Source of the DNA: RUG13409 sp045546135
Lineage (GTDB): Bacteria > Bacillota > Clostridia > Peptostreptococcales > Anaerovoracaceae
Assembly: GCA_045546135.1 (NCBI GenBank)
Contig: JAZQCD010000006.1
Location: 75,848-139,847, forward strand
Direction: 5' to 3'
DNA length: 64,000 nucleotides
Shown here in pieces: positions 28,337 through 37,079 of this stretch (position 1 is its first letter; each line of letters starts with the position of its first letter). The position numbers were made by a program, and so were the translations under genes. The notes beneath the pieces were generated by a model. It was not told the DNA's origin. It was given only the letters and a program-made list of their open reading frames with translations, and did no database searches.

Positions 28337-28469
28337 TCATGATATGGTTTTATTTCAGCCAATATACTTTGATATGACCGTCATGATATTGTTTTACTAC
28401 AGCCAATATGTTTTGATGTGACCGTCATGATATTGTTTTACTACAGTCAATATATTTTTGGTATGACCG
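28337..28469. repeat. Three head-to-tail 44/45-bp repeats
   Basis: Units are 28337-28380, 28381-28424 and 28425-28469. Each starts TCATGATAT and ends near TATGACCG or TGTGACCG. Unit junctions create the inverted repeat TGAC-C-GTCA. The array is in the 577-base gap (27999-28575) between divergent genes, about 107 bases before the M50 protease start. No spacers separate the units, so it is not a CRISPR array. Bases 27999-28336 are AT-rich and hold nothing else that I can identify. Confidence 0.85.
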
Positions 28470-28575
28470 TAATTTAAATACTGTATAAATTGCTTGAATT
28501 ATGTGCTTCATTAATTTAGGATAATTAGAGTTAATATTATGCAATATTCACAAGGTTTTCATTGGGAGGGATCTT

Positions 28576-29697
28576 ATGAAAAAAGGCAATTTGTCATTTG
28601 GAAATATATTCATAGTAGCTGTTTTCGTGGGCATAGGGATCTTTAGCGGTCATCTGATAGCAGAGTATCTCGATACTATCTACAGCGGCAGCTACATGTC
28701 GGATATCATCCATTTAGGCTTAATGATGGTATGCATGTACATTATGATGTATGTACAGATAGCAATACATGAAGGCGGGCACCTTGTATTTGGTCTTTCG
28801 ACAGGGTATAAGTTCCAATCTTACAGGATAGGAAGTTTTATATTAAAGAAAACAGAGGATGGATTAAGGACAGGCCGGTTCAGTATTGCAGGGACCGGCG
28901 GGCAATGCCTTATGGAGCCTCCGGAGCTTAAGGACGGACAGATCCCATATTTCCTTTACAATATAGGCGGGTCATTGGCTAATGTCATTGCTTCGGTCAT
29001 TTTCTATCTTCTTGCTCTTTTGTGGCAGGGCACATTCGCTTCAATAGTACTTAAGATGGGCGCCATCATTGGAATAGGTTTTGCTGCAACCAATGGGATA
29101 CCTCTTCATCTTACCGGGATCGATAATGACGGCGCTAACATAGTCAGTTTGAGAAAGTCGCCGGATGCAGTAAGAGCATTCTATGCCCAATTAAAAATAA
29201 CAGAACTCAGCGCGAAAGGAACAAGAGCAAAGGATATGCCTGAAGATCTTTTCAAGCTTCCTGATGATGCAGACCTTAGCAACAGCCTTATTACCTCTGT
29301 CGCAGTGATGAATGAGCAAAGGCTCCAGGATATGCACAGGTTCGATGAGGCAGATAAAGAAGCGGAGAAGCTCCTTGCTCTTCATTCCGGTCTTGAAGGT
29401 CTTTACAGATCTCTTCTTACGTGTGACAGGATATTTTTTGCCATTTTAAAGGGCAAAGACTACAATGCTTTCCTTGATAAAGCTCAGCTCAAGTATATGA
29501 AGAGTATGAAGAACTATCCGCCTGTCATAAGGACAAAGTATGCCATGGCATTAAAAGAAAAGGATGAGGCGAAAGCAAAGAAGCTTCTTGAGGACTTCGA
29601 TAAGGTAGCAAAAAAATATCCGACTCCTGCTGATATAGAGTCGGAAAGGGAACTTATGATGATTGCAAAAGATAAAATCAATAATACAGATGCGTAA
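28576..29697 (+). CDS. M50-family membrane metalloprotease
   Basis: A 373-residue protein. Several hydrophobic helices come first (about 9-30, 43-70, 130-175), with the zinc motif HEGGH at 65-69 inside the second, as in site-2-type proteases. A glycine-rich segment (about 108-118) and a conserved NDGAN near residue 177 may supply the third ligand. The last 170 residues are soluble and helical. GGGAGG at 28564-28569 supports the start. It is preceded by the 44-bp repeat array and converges on the PrsW-like gene. The substrate is unknown. Confidence 0.78.
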   Translation: MKKGNLSFGNIFIVAVFVGIGIFSGHLIAEYLDTIYSGSYMSDIIHLGLMMVCMYIMMYVQIAIHEGGHLVFGLSTGYKFQSYRIGSFILKKTEDGLRTGRFSIAGTGGQCLMEPPELKDGQIPYFLYNIGGSLANVIASVIFYLLALLWQGTFASIVLKMGAIIGIGFAATNGIPLHLTGIDNDGANIVSLRKSPDAVRAFYAQLKITELSAKGTRAKDMPEDLFKLPDDADLSNSLITSVAVMNEQRLQDMHRFDEADKEAEKLLALHSGLEGLYRSLLTCDRIFFAILKGKDYNAFLDKAQLKYMKSMKNYPPVIRTKYAMALKEKDEAKAKKLLEDFDKVAKKYPTPADIESERELMMIAKDKINNTDA

Positions 29698-29816
29698 AAA
29701 CGCTTTTATAAAGACACCACTCCCATACGATGCGTAGTTCCTATTGAACTGATCTTCTGCTATTAATTGAGAATAAACTGCCATAATGGCTATTTTTTTG
29801 GTTCATAGTATACGAT

Positions 29817-30554
29817 TCAAAACTCAGATTCACCTAGGATCCTTAAAGAATAGTTCTCTTTCTTTTTAATATCTTTAGAAAAAGTAAAGATCGTTATCAT
29901 CAGGATAAACGAGAGCAATCCTATGAATATAGTGATCATTACTACTCCGGGATGTTCCTCTGCGAGTGAAGGTGACATGGTATAGTTATAAAGGAACTGG
30001 ATGATCAAAGGGATCACGAATGCATGTATCTCAAAGACTTTCATTCCTGTGAATTTTGCTTTACCTACAAAATATCCCATGATCAGTCCGAATCCGGCTT
30101 GCATAGCCAAGGGGCCTCTGATGAATATTTGGATAGGTTCAGCAAAAAGGGCATAGGTGATACCCTCGAAAAGACCGAAACCTGCTCCTATGACAGTTCC
30201 AAAGCAAATGACATCGGCCCATGAATACCTTCCTTGAATGTTTTTTAGAACCTTATTCAAAGCCCATCTTTTTAAGATCTCTTCACTTAGAGCCAAAACA
30301 ATGAGGGCGCGGTATATTTGATACAGAGTCCATTTTTCCGGCACGATGCCAAGAGCAGTTCCGAAAAGGTCCAGTATGTAAAAAAAAGGCAGGGAAAAGA
30401 GCGATGCTAATATACCTGACGTAAAGGATCTTGCGCAGATCTTTTTGTAGTCATCATCCTGCCTCAGCATACGGTTTCTTAATTTTAAATAGATAGCTAT
30501 GGATGGTATGAAGCTTATCACCACAACAGCTGCAAATATAAGGTCATCCATCAA
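29817..30554 (-). CDS. PrsW-like intramembrane metalloprotease
   Basis: A 245-residue protein with about seven membrane helices. The PrsW/CPBP signature is visible: SEEILKRW (Glu91-Glu92) and GAGFGLFEGI (Glu130) in the next helices. PrsW in Bacillus cleaves an anti-sigma factor. The usual later His is less clear. Its start overlaps the DUF3990 gene by 11 bases, so the two are co-translated, and it is the last gene of a four-gene operon. The usual anti-sigma partner is not present in the window. Confidence 0.75.
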   Translation of the reverse strand: MMDDLIFAAVVVISFIPSIAIYLKLRNRMLRQDDDYKKICARSFTSGILASLFSLPFFYILDLFGTALGIVPEKWTLYQIYRALIVLALSEEILKRWALNKVLKNIQGRYSWADVICFGTVIGAGFGLFEGITYALFAEPIQIFIRGPLAMQAGFGLIMGYFVGKAKFTGMKVFEIHAFVIPLIIQFLYNYTMSPSLAEEHPGVVMITIFIGLLSFILMITIFTFSKDIKKKENYSLRILGESEF

Positions 30555-31086
30555 GATCTTCTTCCATTTCTTTTAGAGCGCTAGCGAATGCTGTTTGAAA
30601 TTCCAGCTCCTCTTTTTTTAGCATTGCTTTAGCGTGTCCGTTTTCAGCGATCTGCTCTGCGTCCAGCCATTTAAGATTTTTTGCTGCTTTTTCTGTTTTA
30701 ATGACTACCTGTGTATACTCAGGTCCTATTTTAAGAAGGCGAAGAGCTTCATCAGGTCCCAGATATCCGCTTGTGATGAATCCGAAAGTTTCATAGAGGG
30801 TATCATTTGCTATGGGTCCGATCACAACATCCGCTTCAATGGTATCTTCGAGTCTTCTGTTGCCGAAGATATACTTAAACCAGGCGATGTCTCTCGAAAA
30901 AGTCACCAAATCAAGACCCGTTATATCCAACTCATATTCATTGATAAATGACCCTGCAGTCGCCCATTTTAAGGCGAACTCTTTTTGGGGAGACAGGTAA
31001 AATCCTTGACCGAAGTCAGCATTTTTTCTGCCATAATGAATGTCCGGTTCTTTGATGACTAAAGTGCTGGAATGATATAGTTTCAT
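30544..31086 (-). CDS. DUF3990 protein, ADP-ribosyltransferase-like
   Basis: A 180-residue protein. It opens MKLYHSSTLVI and has DFGQGFYLSP at 24-33, the pattern of DUF3990. That family is predicted to share the ADP-ribosyltransferase fold (His, Ser/Tyr and Glu core). Further family features are VIGPIANDTLYETF and YTQVVIKTEKAAKNL. DUF3990 proteins often sit with a small DUF3791 gene; here the upstream small gene is instead a zinc ribbon, one base away. The catalytic Glu cannot be assigned with confidence. Activity is inferred only. Confidence 0.7.
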   Translation of the reverse strand: MKLYHSSTLVIKEPDIHYGRKNADFGQGFYLSPQKEFALKWATAGSFINEYELDITGLDLVTFSRDIAWFKYIFGNRRLEDTIEADVVIGPIANDTLYETFGFITSGYLGPDEALRLLKIGPEYTQVVIKTEKAAKNLKWLDAEQIAENGHAKAMLKKEELEFQTAFASALKEMEEDLDG

Positions 31087-31087
31087 A

Positions 31088-31303
31088 TCAATATAACGTA
31101 AAGCGATCTTTGGGAGTTCCTTCTTTTATGACATGTCCGCATGAAGGGCATATTTCATCAGCAATAGTCCTTCCTGTCTTGTCAATGCCTCCGCCAAGAT
31201 GCACGAATACTTCTATAGGTCCTTTACATTTTGGGCATTCTATTTCCAGGAGTTTTGCAGTCGCTTTGCCCTCCTGACAGCCTCTGATAGGATTATTTGC
31301 CAT
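31088..31303 (-). CDS. Small zinc-ribbon protein
   Basis: A 71-residue protein with two CxxC knuckles, CPKCKGPIEVF and CPSCGHVI, spaced by about 30 residues. It opens MANNPIRGCQEGKA, similar to the 87-residue protein at 22454-22717 (MAGQLFSGCQGK). One base separates it from the genes on each side (31087 and 31304), so it is a true operon member. It may be a metal-binding adaptor; function is unknown. Confidence 0.72.
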   Translation of the reverse strand: MANNPIRGCQEGKATAKLLEIECPKCKGPIEVFVHLGGGIDKTGRTIADEICPSCGHVIKEGTPKDRFTLY

Positions 31304-31304
31304 A

Positions 31305-32903
31305 TTACTTGATCCTTATAGCTCTTCCTGTAGTTTTAAGCGCTTCTTCATCAAGTACATCATCGTTTAAGACAAGTTTTCCGTTGATGAAGACCTTATC
31401 GATTCCGAAGGACTTCTCCTGATCGGGCACGCCGTTTTTAAGATCGTCCTCGTCAAATACAGTCAGATCTGCAAAATATCCTTTCTTAAGATAACCTCTT
31501 TCAGGGATCATGAACCTGTCAGCAGTTGCTCCGGTCATCCTTCTGATGGTATTTGGCATAGTATCACCGATACCAAGAAGAGAATCTCTTAAGAATTTGG
31601 GGAAGCAATCGTAGATAGCAGGGTTCTGTATTCCGTTTTCTTCTACCCATGCGTCTGTCATATAGAGGCAGTGCTCGTTGTTTTCAAACTCAGTGATTAT
31701 TTCTCTCGTAGTATACGGGCCCATATTGACTCTGCCCTTAAAGTTGCTTACTTCGCAGAGCATGAGGTATGCCTTCATATCGCTTATTCCTTCTTCCTGA
31801 GCGATCTGATGTACAGTCTTTCCTTCAAAACGCTCATATCCGGGACCTACATATGCGATCTGTATGTCATTGAATCCGAATCCAAGAAGAAGACTTGTAG
31901 CCTTGATCATGACTCCAAGTTTAAGTTTATTAATAGGCTTCTTTCTTTCTTCAATGCTAAGTCCCATATACCAGGATGGGAGTATGACAGTGATAACTGA
32001 AACGCCAAGGGTCTCATTGTATATGTCGAACATAACATCTGTTCCACCGGCTCTTAGCTCATCCATCATCCTCAGAAGTTCATCTTTATCTTTAAAAGAG
32101 CTGCGTCCTACGAAAATAGCATGGGAGTAGTGGAGTTTAAGTGGTGTTCCTTTAGATATCTCTACAAGCTCATCAAAGGCTCTTAAGAGGTGAGAACGAC
32201 CGAGAAGCTGAGTATATCCCATAGATACCTTCGATTCTGCTCTTGGATGGACAGTAAGTGGTTTGTTGTACTTAAGGCAAAGCTGTGCTACCTTTCTTTG
32301 CTCTTCAACATCGGCGAACAGTCCGGGGTCGTACATCATTCCAAGAGAAAGACCTGCAGCGCCTTGCTGGAGCTGCTTTTCAAGTATTGCGAGCATCTCT
32401 TTTTCTTCCTCTTCTGTAAGTTTCCTGTTGACGCTTCCGGATACTGCAGCTCTTGCAGAGCAGTGTCCTGCAAGCACTGTCATATTGCATGGCATGTTTT
32501 CATCTACAGCTTCAAAGAACTCATCAAGAGAACCGTACTGGCCGGTAGTATTGTTGAAATTGAAAAGGCCTGCGCCTATCTTATCGATATTTTTGCAGCC
32601 TGGTTCAAAACCTATCTCAGATATTCCGCAGTTTCCTGCAACAAAGGTCGCAATACCTTGTTTGATGAAAGGTTCAAAATAGGGGAGTGGATCTTTTTTA
32701 ATGGCAAACCAGTCATTATGTGAATGTCCGTCTATGAATCCCGGCGCTAAAGATTTACCTGTAAGGTCATAAGTTACATCAGCTTGTGCATCAAGTCCTA
32801 TACCTATTTCTGCAATACGGTCATCTTCTACAAGCACATCGCCTACAAAAGCATCTGCTCCTGTACCATCGTAGATCTTTGCGTTCTTTAAAAGTTGTCT
32901 CAT
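31305..32903 (-). CDS. N-acyl-D-amino-acid deacylase family amidohydrolase
   Basis: A 532-residue metal-dependent hydrolase. The N-terminal beta sandwich is followed by GFIDGHSHNDW (His60 and His62, metal ligands) and AGNCGIS (Cys92, a ligand in D-aminoacylases). The C-terminal GYLKKGYFADLTVFDEDDL is the usual amidohydrolase ending. The family removes acyl groups from N-acyl-D-amino acids, but related members act on dipeptides or dihydropyrimidines. AAAGGG precedes ATG 32903. It is the first gene of the four-gene operon. Bases 32904-33214 between it and the divergent flavoprotein hold no gene and no clear promoter. Confidence 0.82.
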   Translation of the reverse strand: MRQLLKNAKIYDGTGADAFVGDVLVEDDRIAEIGIGLDAQADVTYDLTGKSLAPGFIDGHSHNDWFAIKKDPLPYFEPFIKQGIATFVAGNCGISEIGFEPGCKNIDKIGAGLFNFNNTTGQYGSLDEFFEAVDENMPCNMTVLAGHCSARAAVSGSVNRKLTEEEEKEMLAILEKQLQQGAAGLSLGMMYDPGLFADVEEQRKVAQLCLKYNKPLTVHPRAESKVSMGYTQLLGRSHLLRAFDELVEISKGTPLKLHYSHAIFVGRSSFKDKDELLRMMDELRAGGTDVMFDIYNETLGVSVITVILPSWYMGLSIEERKKPINKLKLGVMIKATSLLLGFGFNDIQIAYVGPGYERFEGKTVHQIAQEEGISDMKAYLMLCEVSNFKGRVNMGPYTTREIITEFENNEHCLYMTDAWVEENGIQNPAIYDCFPKFLRDSLLGIGDTMPNTIRRMTGATADRFMIPERGYLKKGYFADLTVFDEDDLKNGVPDQEKSFGIDKVFINGKLVLNDDVLDEEALKTTGRAIRIK

Positions 32904-33214
32904 TTTGAACCCTTTCTATAATTTAATATTTAGGTAAAACATTGTTCTAAGGTCAAGTATTGAACATTTATAGATCAAGCATCTAGTTTCTTAGTCTTAG
33001 TATCAAATGGATCATCTTACTGTGTGATCAATACGCTTTGGCCGCTTCGACCGACCATATAAATCGATTTGATCAGATTTGTCATTTGAAGTAATAATAT
33101 ACAAATGAGGATTAATTTTCAACAAGTAAAGTATAGTTCGTCATTTATTTTTATTTATGATAAAATGGAAATAATTGATAATAGTTTATTTTTTGCAGTT
33201 TAGGAGATACCAAT

Positions 33215-33850
33215 ATGGGTAAGAAAATAGTAGTAGTAAATGCGGGTCCCAGAAAAGGCTGGAACACAGATACCATCATTTCAGAGGCCGCAAGAGGCGC
33301 AGAAGAAAATGGCGCAGAGATCATAAGATTCGATCTTTTCAAATTGGAAAAATACACCGGATGTATTTCTTGTTTTGGATGCAAAAAAGAAAAGAACAAA
33401 GCACATTGCGTTTGCAAAGATGGACTTACACCTGTCCTTGATGCGATAAGAGAATCCGATGGTTTGATCATAGGTTCTCCAAACTATCTTAGCAATCTTA
33501 CAGCATCCTTTAGAGCACTATATGAAAGGCTCATATTCCAAAGTCTTACATATAGCAGAGAAAACCCGTGCTGCAACGATCACTTCATTCCCGTGCTTCT
33601 CGTGATGACAAGCAATGCGCCGGATACTATGTTCAAAGACCTCCTTAAAGGATACAAGCAGACCTTTGATCGCTTTGTAGGACCTACCGAAGTATTCGTA
33701 AGCGGCGATACTCTCCAGCTCAATGACTACAGCAAGACAGATTGGCCTTGGTCCATTTTTGATCCTGAAAAGAAAAAGGCTCGTCACGAAACAGTATTCC
33801 CGGAAGAATGCAAAAGGGCATATGAACTTGGAAAAGCTCTTGCAGAATGA
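33215..33850 (+). CDS. NAD(P)H-dependent FMN reductase / flavodoxin-like protein
   Basis: A 211-residue flavodoxin-fold protein of the NADPH-dependent FMN reductase family. It starts KKIVVVNAGPRKGWNTDTI (phosphate-binding loop) and has YTGCISCFGCKKEKN, the Cys pattern of iron-sulfur flavoprotein relatives, and GLIIGSPNYLSNLTA near residue 90 for the flavin ring. TAGGAGA upstream supports the start. It likely reduces quinones, flavins or a small electrophile. It is monocistronic and diverges from the deacylase operon. Confidence 0.8.
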   Translation: MGKKIVVVNAGPRKGWNTDTIISEAARGAEENGAEIIRFDLFKLEKYTGCISCFGCKKEKNKAHCVCKDGLTPVLDAIRESDGLIIGSPNYLSNLTASFRALYERLIFQSLTYSRENPCCNDHFIPVLLVMTSNAPDTMFKDLLKGYKQTFDRFVGPTEVFVSGDTLQLNDYSKTDWPWSIFDPEKKKARHETVFPEECKRAYELGKALAE

Positions 33851-34028
33851 CGTTCCCACCGCTTAAGCCCTCTGGGATCTGAGCTAGACCGTGTTTTGAG
33901 CGGTCATAAACCTAAATCAAATTGTTTGGAATTGTAGCCGGCTAATGGGATGGATCATGATCAATAGTAAGTCGGTAAAACGGCTTGATCAAATACTTCT
34001 CCATTAAAGTATATTGGGAGGTTATAAT

Positions 34029-34718
34029 ATGGCTGAGATTGTAAAGATTAATGAAAATACATGGCGTTTTGAGGATGGCAACGTAAGGTTCTTTCTTCTC
34101 TGCGGAAGCGAAAAAGCTGCCCTTATAGACTCCGGCATGAATACGCCGGATGCAAAAGATCTTGCAAAGAAGCTTACCGATTTGCCTATTATACTTATCA
34201 ATACTCATGCTGATAGGGATCACATTTCCGGAAATGGTAGTTTCGATGCCTTTTATATGAGTCCTAATGAAGAACCAAACTATAGAGATGCAGGTGGGAA
34301 AGGTGATTTTATTCCTGTATGCGAAGGTGACGAAATAGATCTTGGAGGAAGGACCCTCAGGATCATCGACAACCCTGGCCATACTCCTGGAAGTATAGCA
34401 ATACTTGATAAAGAAAACAGAGTCCTCATCGGCGGTGATTCCATCCAGGATGGGAACATATTCATGTTCGGAAAATACAGAGATCTTTGGACATATATAA
34501 AGAGTCTAAAGCATATTACTGAAATAAATGATAGTTTTGACTGCATATACCCAATGCATGGATCTTTCCCTGTTTATCCGGATCTGATCCCAAAACTCAT
34601 AGAAGGGGCTCAAGAGATCTTAGATGGCAAAGCAAAAGGCGAAAGGGTAGATATGCATGGCCGCAGCGTAATGCTGTATAAATTTCCTTATGCAGGATTC
34701 CTCTACGAACCAAACTAG
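34029..34718 (+). CDS. Metallo-beta-lactamase-fold hydrolase
   Basis: A 229-residue MBL-fold protein. The zinc motif is THADRDH (about residue 57; the HxHxDH first His is replaced, with Ala between), then NPGHTPGS (about residue 118), GGDS and MHGS. These define the glyoxalase II-like branch. The start is ATG 34029, after GGGAGG; a TTG at 34014 overlaps it. A small cytoplasmic hydrolase of a thioester or a lactone is the general expectation. It is not in an operon. No terminator is obvious on either side. Confidence 0.82.
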   Translation: MAEIVKINENTWRFEDGNVRFFLLCGSEKAALIDSGMNTPDAKDLAKKLTDLPIILINTHADRDHISGNGSFDAFYMSPNEEPNYRDAGGKGDFIPVCEGDEIDLGGRTLRIIDNPGHTPGSIAILDKENRVLIGGDSIQDGNIFMFGKYRDLWTYIKSLKHITEINDSFDCIYPMHGSFPVYPDLIPKLIEGAQEILDGKAKGERVDMHGRSVMLYKFPYAGFLYEPN

Positions 34719-34924
34719 TAAATCGGTTCGAGATATGTTGATCCGGCCCATGCGAGATGTGACTTTCTGATCAAAAGAGGCAGTTCTTTCATAAATTCTT
34801 GTATAATACGATATTTTTCAAATGATTTTAAATTCAGTCTCAAAGTATCTTTAGATATGGATTAAGTGCGATCCATTCCATCCCTAGTATGACTGCGGAA
34901 AGGGAATACATGCTGGCTATTTCG

Positions 34925-35215
34925 TTAGACAGTTTTAAAACCGGTTTTTTCTTCAAGCAGTGAGATCAGTTTAGCTCTGCTGAATACAATAAACTTGTAA
35001 CTTTCACCGTCGTTCATATGAACAGTTAATGTTGGAAAACAAAGCATCCAAGCTTTTGAAAGGCCTTGGATGTTTTTGTATTGCATCTCAAGATTCCTAT
35101 ACTTTTGCGGTACAGTAAGCTTATTTGTCTTGTAGGTGATACTGTCATCGCTTACGATAAGTCCACCTCCAAGTATTCCATTTTTGCAAAGACTAACTAT
35201 GAAATAATTCTTCAT
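34925..35215 (-). CDS. Small PH/GRAM-like domain protein
   Basis: A 96-residue protein. It begins MKNYFIVSLCKNGILGGGL and contains ITYKTNKLTVPQKYRNLEM and LTVHMNDGESYKFIVFSRAK, an alternating strand pattern with a C-terminal helix, like small bacterial PH or GRAM domains. Internal ATG 35215 is preferred over 35248, since GAGGA precedes it. No neighbour shares its strand closely. Function unknown. Confidence 0.55.
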   Translation of the reverse strand: MKNYFIVSLCKNGILGGGLIVSDDSITYKTNKLTVPQKYRNLEMQYKNIQGLSKAWMLCFPTLTVHMNDGESYKFIVFSRAKLISLLEEKTGFKTV

Positions 35216-35398
35216 GGCATTGTTCCTCATACCGCATGTAACAAACAAACATATTGATCAAAAGGGTATCGATCAAGAAATGGTGGTGTTAAAAAAAGAA
35301 TTGCATGATTTTCCGCTCTTTACTTTTCGAAAAATACTCTTTCACGTGTTAAGATTCCATGAAGCGCACATCGTGGACCGTTACCTTTTGAGCTTTGT

Positions 35399-36133
35399 CT
35401 ATTTACCCCTGGTAGATGAACCTTTATTGATAACAACTTTAAAAGATTCCGATAAGCGCTGATGTTTGATGCTTGTAGCATCCAAATGGACACTTTGGAA
35501 CGCAAGTTGCATAATAGGTCCGGCGCAAAATGCGCATAAAATAGTCCCAAGTCCTACAGGTCCTCCAAGCAGATATCCGATCAAAGTGGCTGTACTCAAA
35601 ATGATGATGCTGATCACACCGATCGGAAGTCTTTTGATCCGCTTTGCAAGGCCGACTAAAAGGGTGTCTCTAGGTCCGCAACCAAGGGATGCTATCATAT
35701 ATGTGTACTGAGTGTATGCGAGTACCACAAGCCCGGCAAAAAGTACTGGAATAGATGCAAAAAGGCTATTGCACTTAGGCACTATCCCGAGCCAATTGAA
35801 AAAATCAACTGATTTTCCAACGACTATAGCATCGATGAACATAGCGATACCGATAGGCTCTTTTAAGAGTATGTCAATAATAAGTATTGTTAAAGATACT
35901 GCAATGGAAGCGTTGCCATACAGGATATGCAATGACTTTGACAATCCTAAATTCAATACATCCCACGGAGCAGCGCCTATATTTGCTTGGATAGTAAGAT
36001 ATATGCCAAAACCGTTAACAAAAAGACTGACAGCAGCAATGATGATATTAATAAGTATGGCATTTATGGTTTTGTTTTGACTTAATGACGTATTCATAGG
36101 CAACATTGTACACTTATTACCTGAATGTGTCAT
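35399..36133 (-). CDS. YczE/YyaS/YitT-family membrane protein
   Basis: A 244-residue protein with five to six helices. Family motifs are GAAPWDVLNLGLSK and GCGPRDTLLVGLAKR. YczE is needed for surfactin production in Bacillus, but the family's molecular role is unknown. No ribosome site is clear; ATG 36097 (MNTSLSQNK) could be the real start, because the first 12 residues are not hydrophobic or conserved in appearance. It is monocistronic. Confidence 0.78.
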   Translation of the reverse strand: MTHSGNKCTMLPMNTSLSQNKTINAILINIIIAAVSLFVNGFGIYLTIQANIGAAPWDVLNLGLSKSLHILYGNASIAVSLTILIIDILLKEPIGIAMFIDAIVVGKSVDFFNWLGIVPKCNSLFASIPVLFAGLVVLAYTQYTYMIASLGCGPRDTLLVGLAKRIKRLPIGVISIIILSTATLIGYLLGGPVGLGTILCAFCAGPIMQLAFQSVHLDATSIKHQRLSESFKVVINKGSSTRGK

Positions 36134-36240
36134 CTAATTTATGAATACTCCATTCCCATGCGGTGCGTAGCTCCTAAGGAAGTGGTACTCTGGTATTGAT
36201 CATAGGTAGACTATCATGCGCTTTTTAGATAGCTTAATTC

Positions 36241-36264
36241 TACCAACACGTTTTGTCCTATAAG
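36241..36264 (-). repeat. Dispersed 24-bp repeat, copy 1 (minus)
   Basis: On the minus strand CTTATAGGACAAAACGTG-TTGGTA, identical to 52078-52101 on plus. A degenerate copy (ACCAAGG...TTTTGTTCTG) follows at about 36273-36293. It lies 83 bases from the tRNA-fMet end. Confidence 0.75.
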
Positions 36265-36300
36265 TTTATTTCTACCAAGGCATTTTGTTCTGTGAACTAG

Positions 36301-36336
36301 AAAAAAAACAAGACTTTCAAAAAACTTGAAAGTCTT
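36301..36336 (-). terminator. Intrinsic terminator of the Asn-Leu-fMet tRNA operon
   Basis: On the minus strand, AAGACTTTCAA pairs perfectly with TTGAAAGTCTT (11 bp) over a 5-base loop. It is followed by a run of eight T, 11 bases after the tRNA-fMet CCA end. Confidence 0.9.
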
Positions 36337-36346
36337 GCATCTTCAG

Positions 36347-36422
<76 letters not shown>

Positions 36423-36547
36423 ATATATGATCTCTCTGCGAGATTTTTACTAAATTACGATTTCGGGCTCATAACCCTGAGAGGTCGTGATCGACGAAAT
36501 CAATCAGAGGATTTAAAATCCTTAATAACAAATAGCGAAACATTACG

Positions 36548-36634
36548 TGGTGCCGAGAGCCGGACTTGAACCGGCACGAATTTTACTTCGGAGGATTTTA
36601 AGTCCTCTGCGTCTGCCTATTCCGCCATCCCGGC
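36548..36634 (-). tRNA. tRNA-Leu (TAA)
   Basis: An 87-base class II tRNA with a long variable arm. Acceptor GCCGGGA pairs with TCTCGGC (one G-U). The anticodon loop is CTTAAAA and CCA is encoded. A strong hairpin (GCTGGTGG/CCACCAGC, 36658-36677) separates it from tRNA-Asn. Confidence 0.93.
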
Positions 36635-36685
36635 ATACTTCGGTTAAAAACAGCGAAGCTGGTGGTATTCCACCAGCCCCGCATG

Positions 36686-36762
36686 TGGCGCCCACACTTG
36701 GACTTGAACCAAGGACCTCATGATTAACAGTCACGCGCTACCACCAGCTGAGCTATGTGGGC
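36686..36762 (-). tRNA. tRNA-Asn (GTT)
   Basis: A 77-base gene. Acceptor GCCCACA pairs with TGTGGGC, followed by G and CCA. The anticodon loop is CTGTTAA. It is first in the minus-strand tRNA operon. Confidence 0.94.
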
Positions 36763-36793
36763 TTATCGATGTATCGCTCCTTGCGACTTTGTT

Positions 36794-36822
36794 ATTCTAC
36801 AACTGACAATAGATTTTGTCAA
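36794..36822 (-). promoter_or_regulatory. Promoter of the Asn-Leu-fMet tRNA operon
   Basis: On the minus strand, a consensus TTGACA (36822-36817), a 17-base spacer and TAGAAT (36799-36794). It ends about 32 bases before tRNA-Asn. Confidence 0.8.
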
Positions 36823-37079
36823 TCATATTTTTTAACTAGCCGATTCATTTTTATATATATGCTCCTTTCCCCGGAAAATGTATTTATCTGACAGAGTATC
36901 CAAAAAGCCTGTCGATCTACTTAAAATGTAGACAAATAAACAAATTGTGGTTATTGTGTAAAAAAATGTCACATTCTGCAATTTTATGATATAATGCATC
37001 GACTTCACATAGAAGTAGCATAAACAGATTCAAAAACGGATCGGGATTGGTTTTATGTGAAGCTTTGGAGGGCACTGAA

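Noticed and set aside
28337..28469. Possible CRISPR array
   Set aside because: The 44-bp units touch each other without spacers and no cas gene is present in the window.
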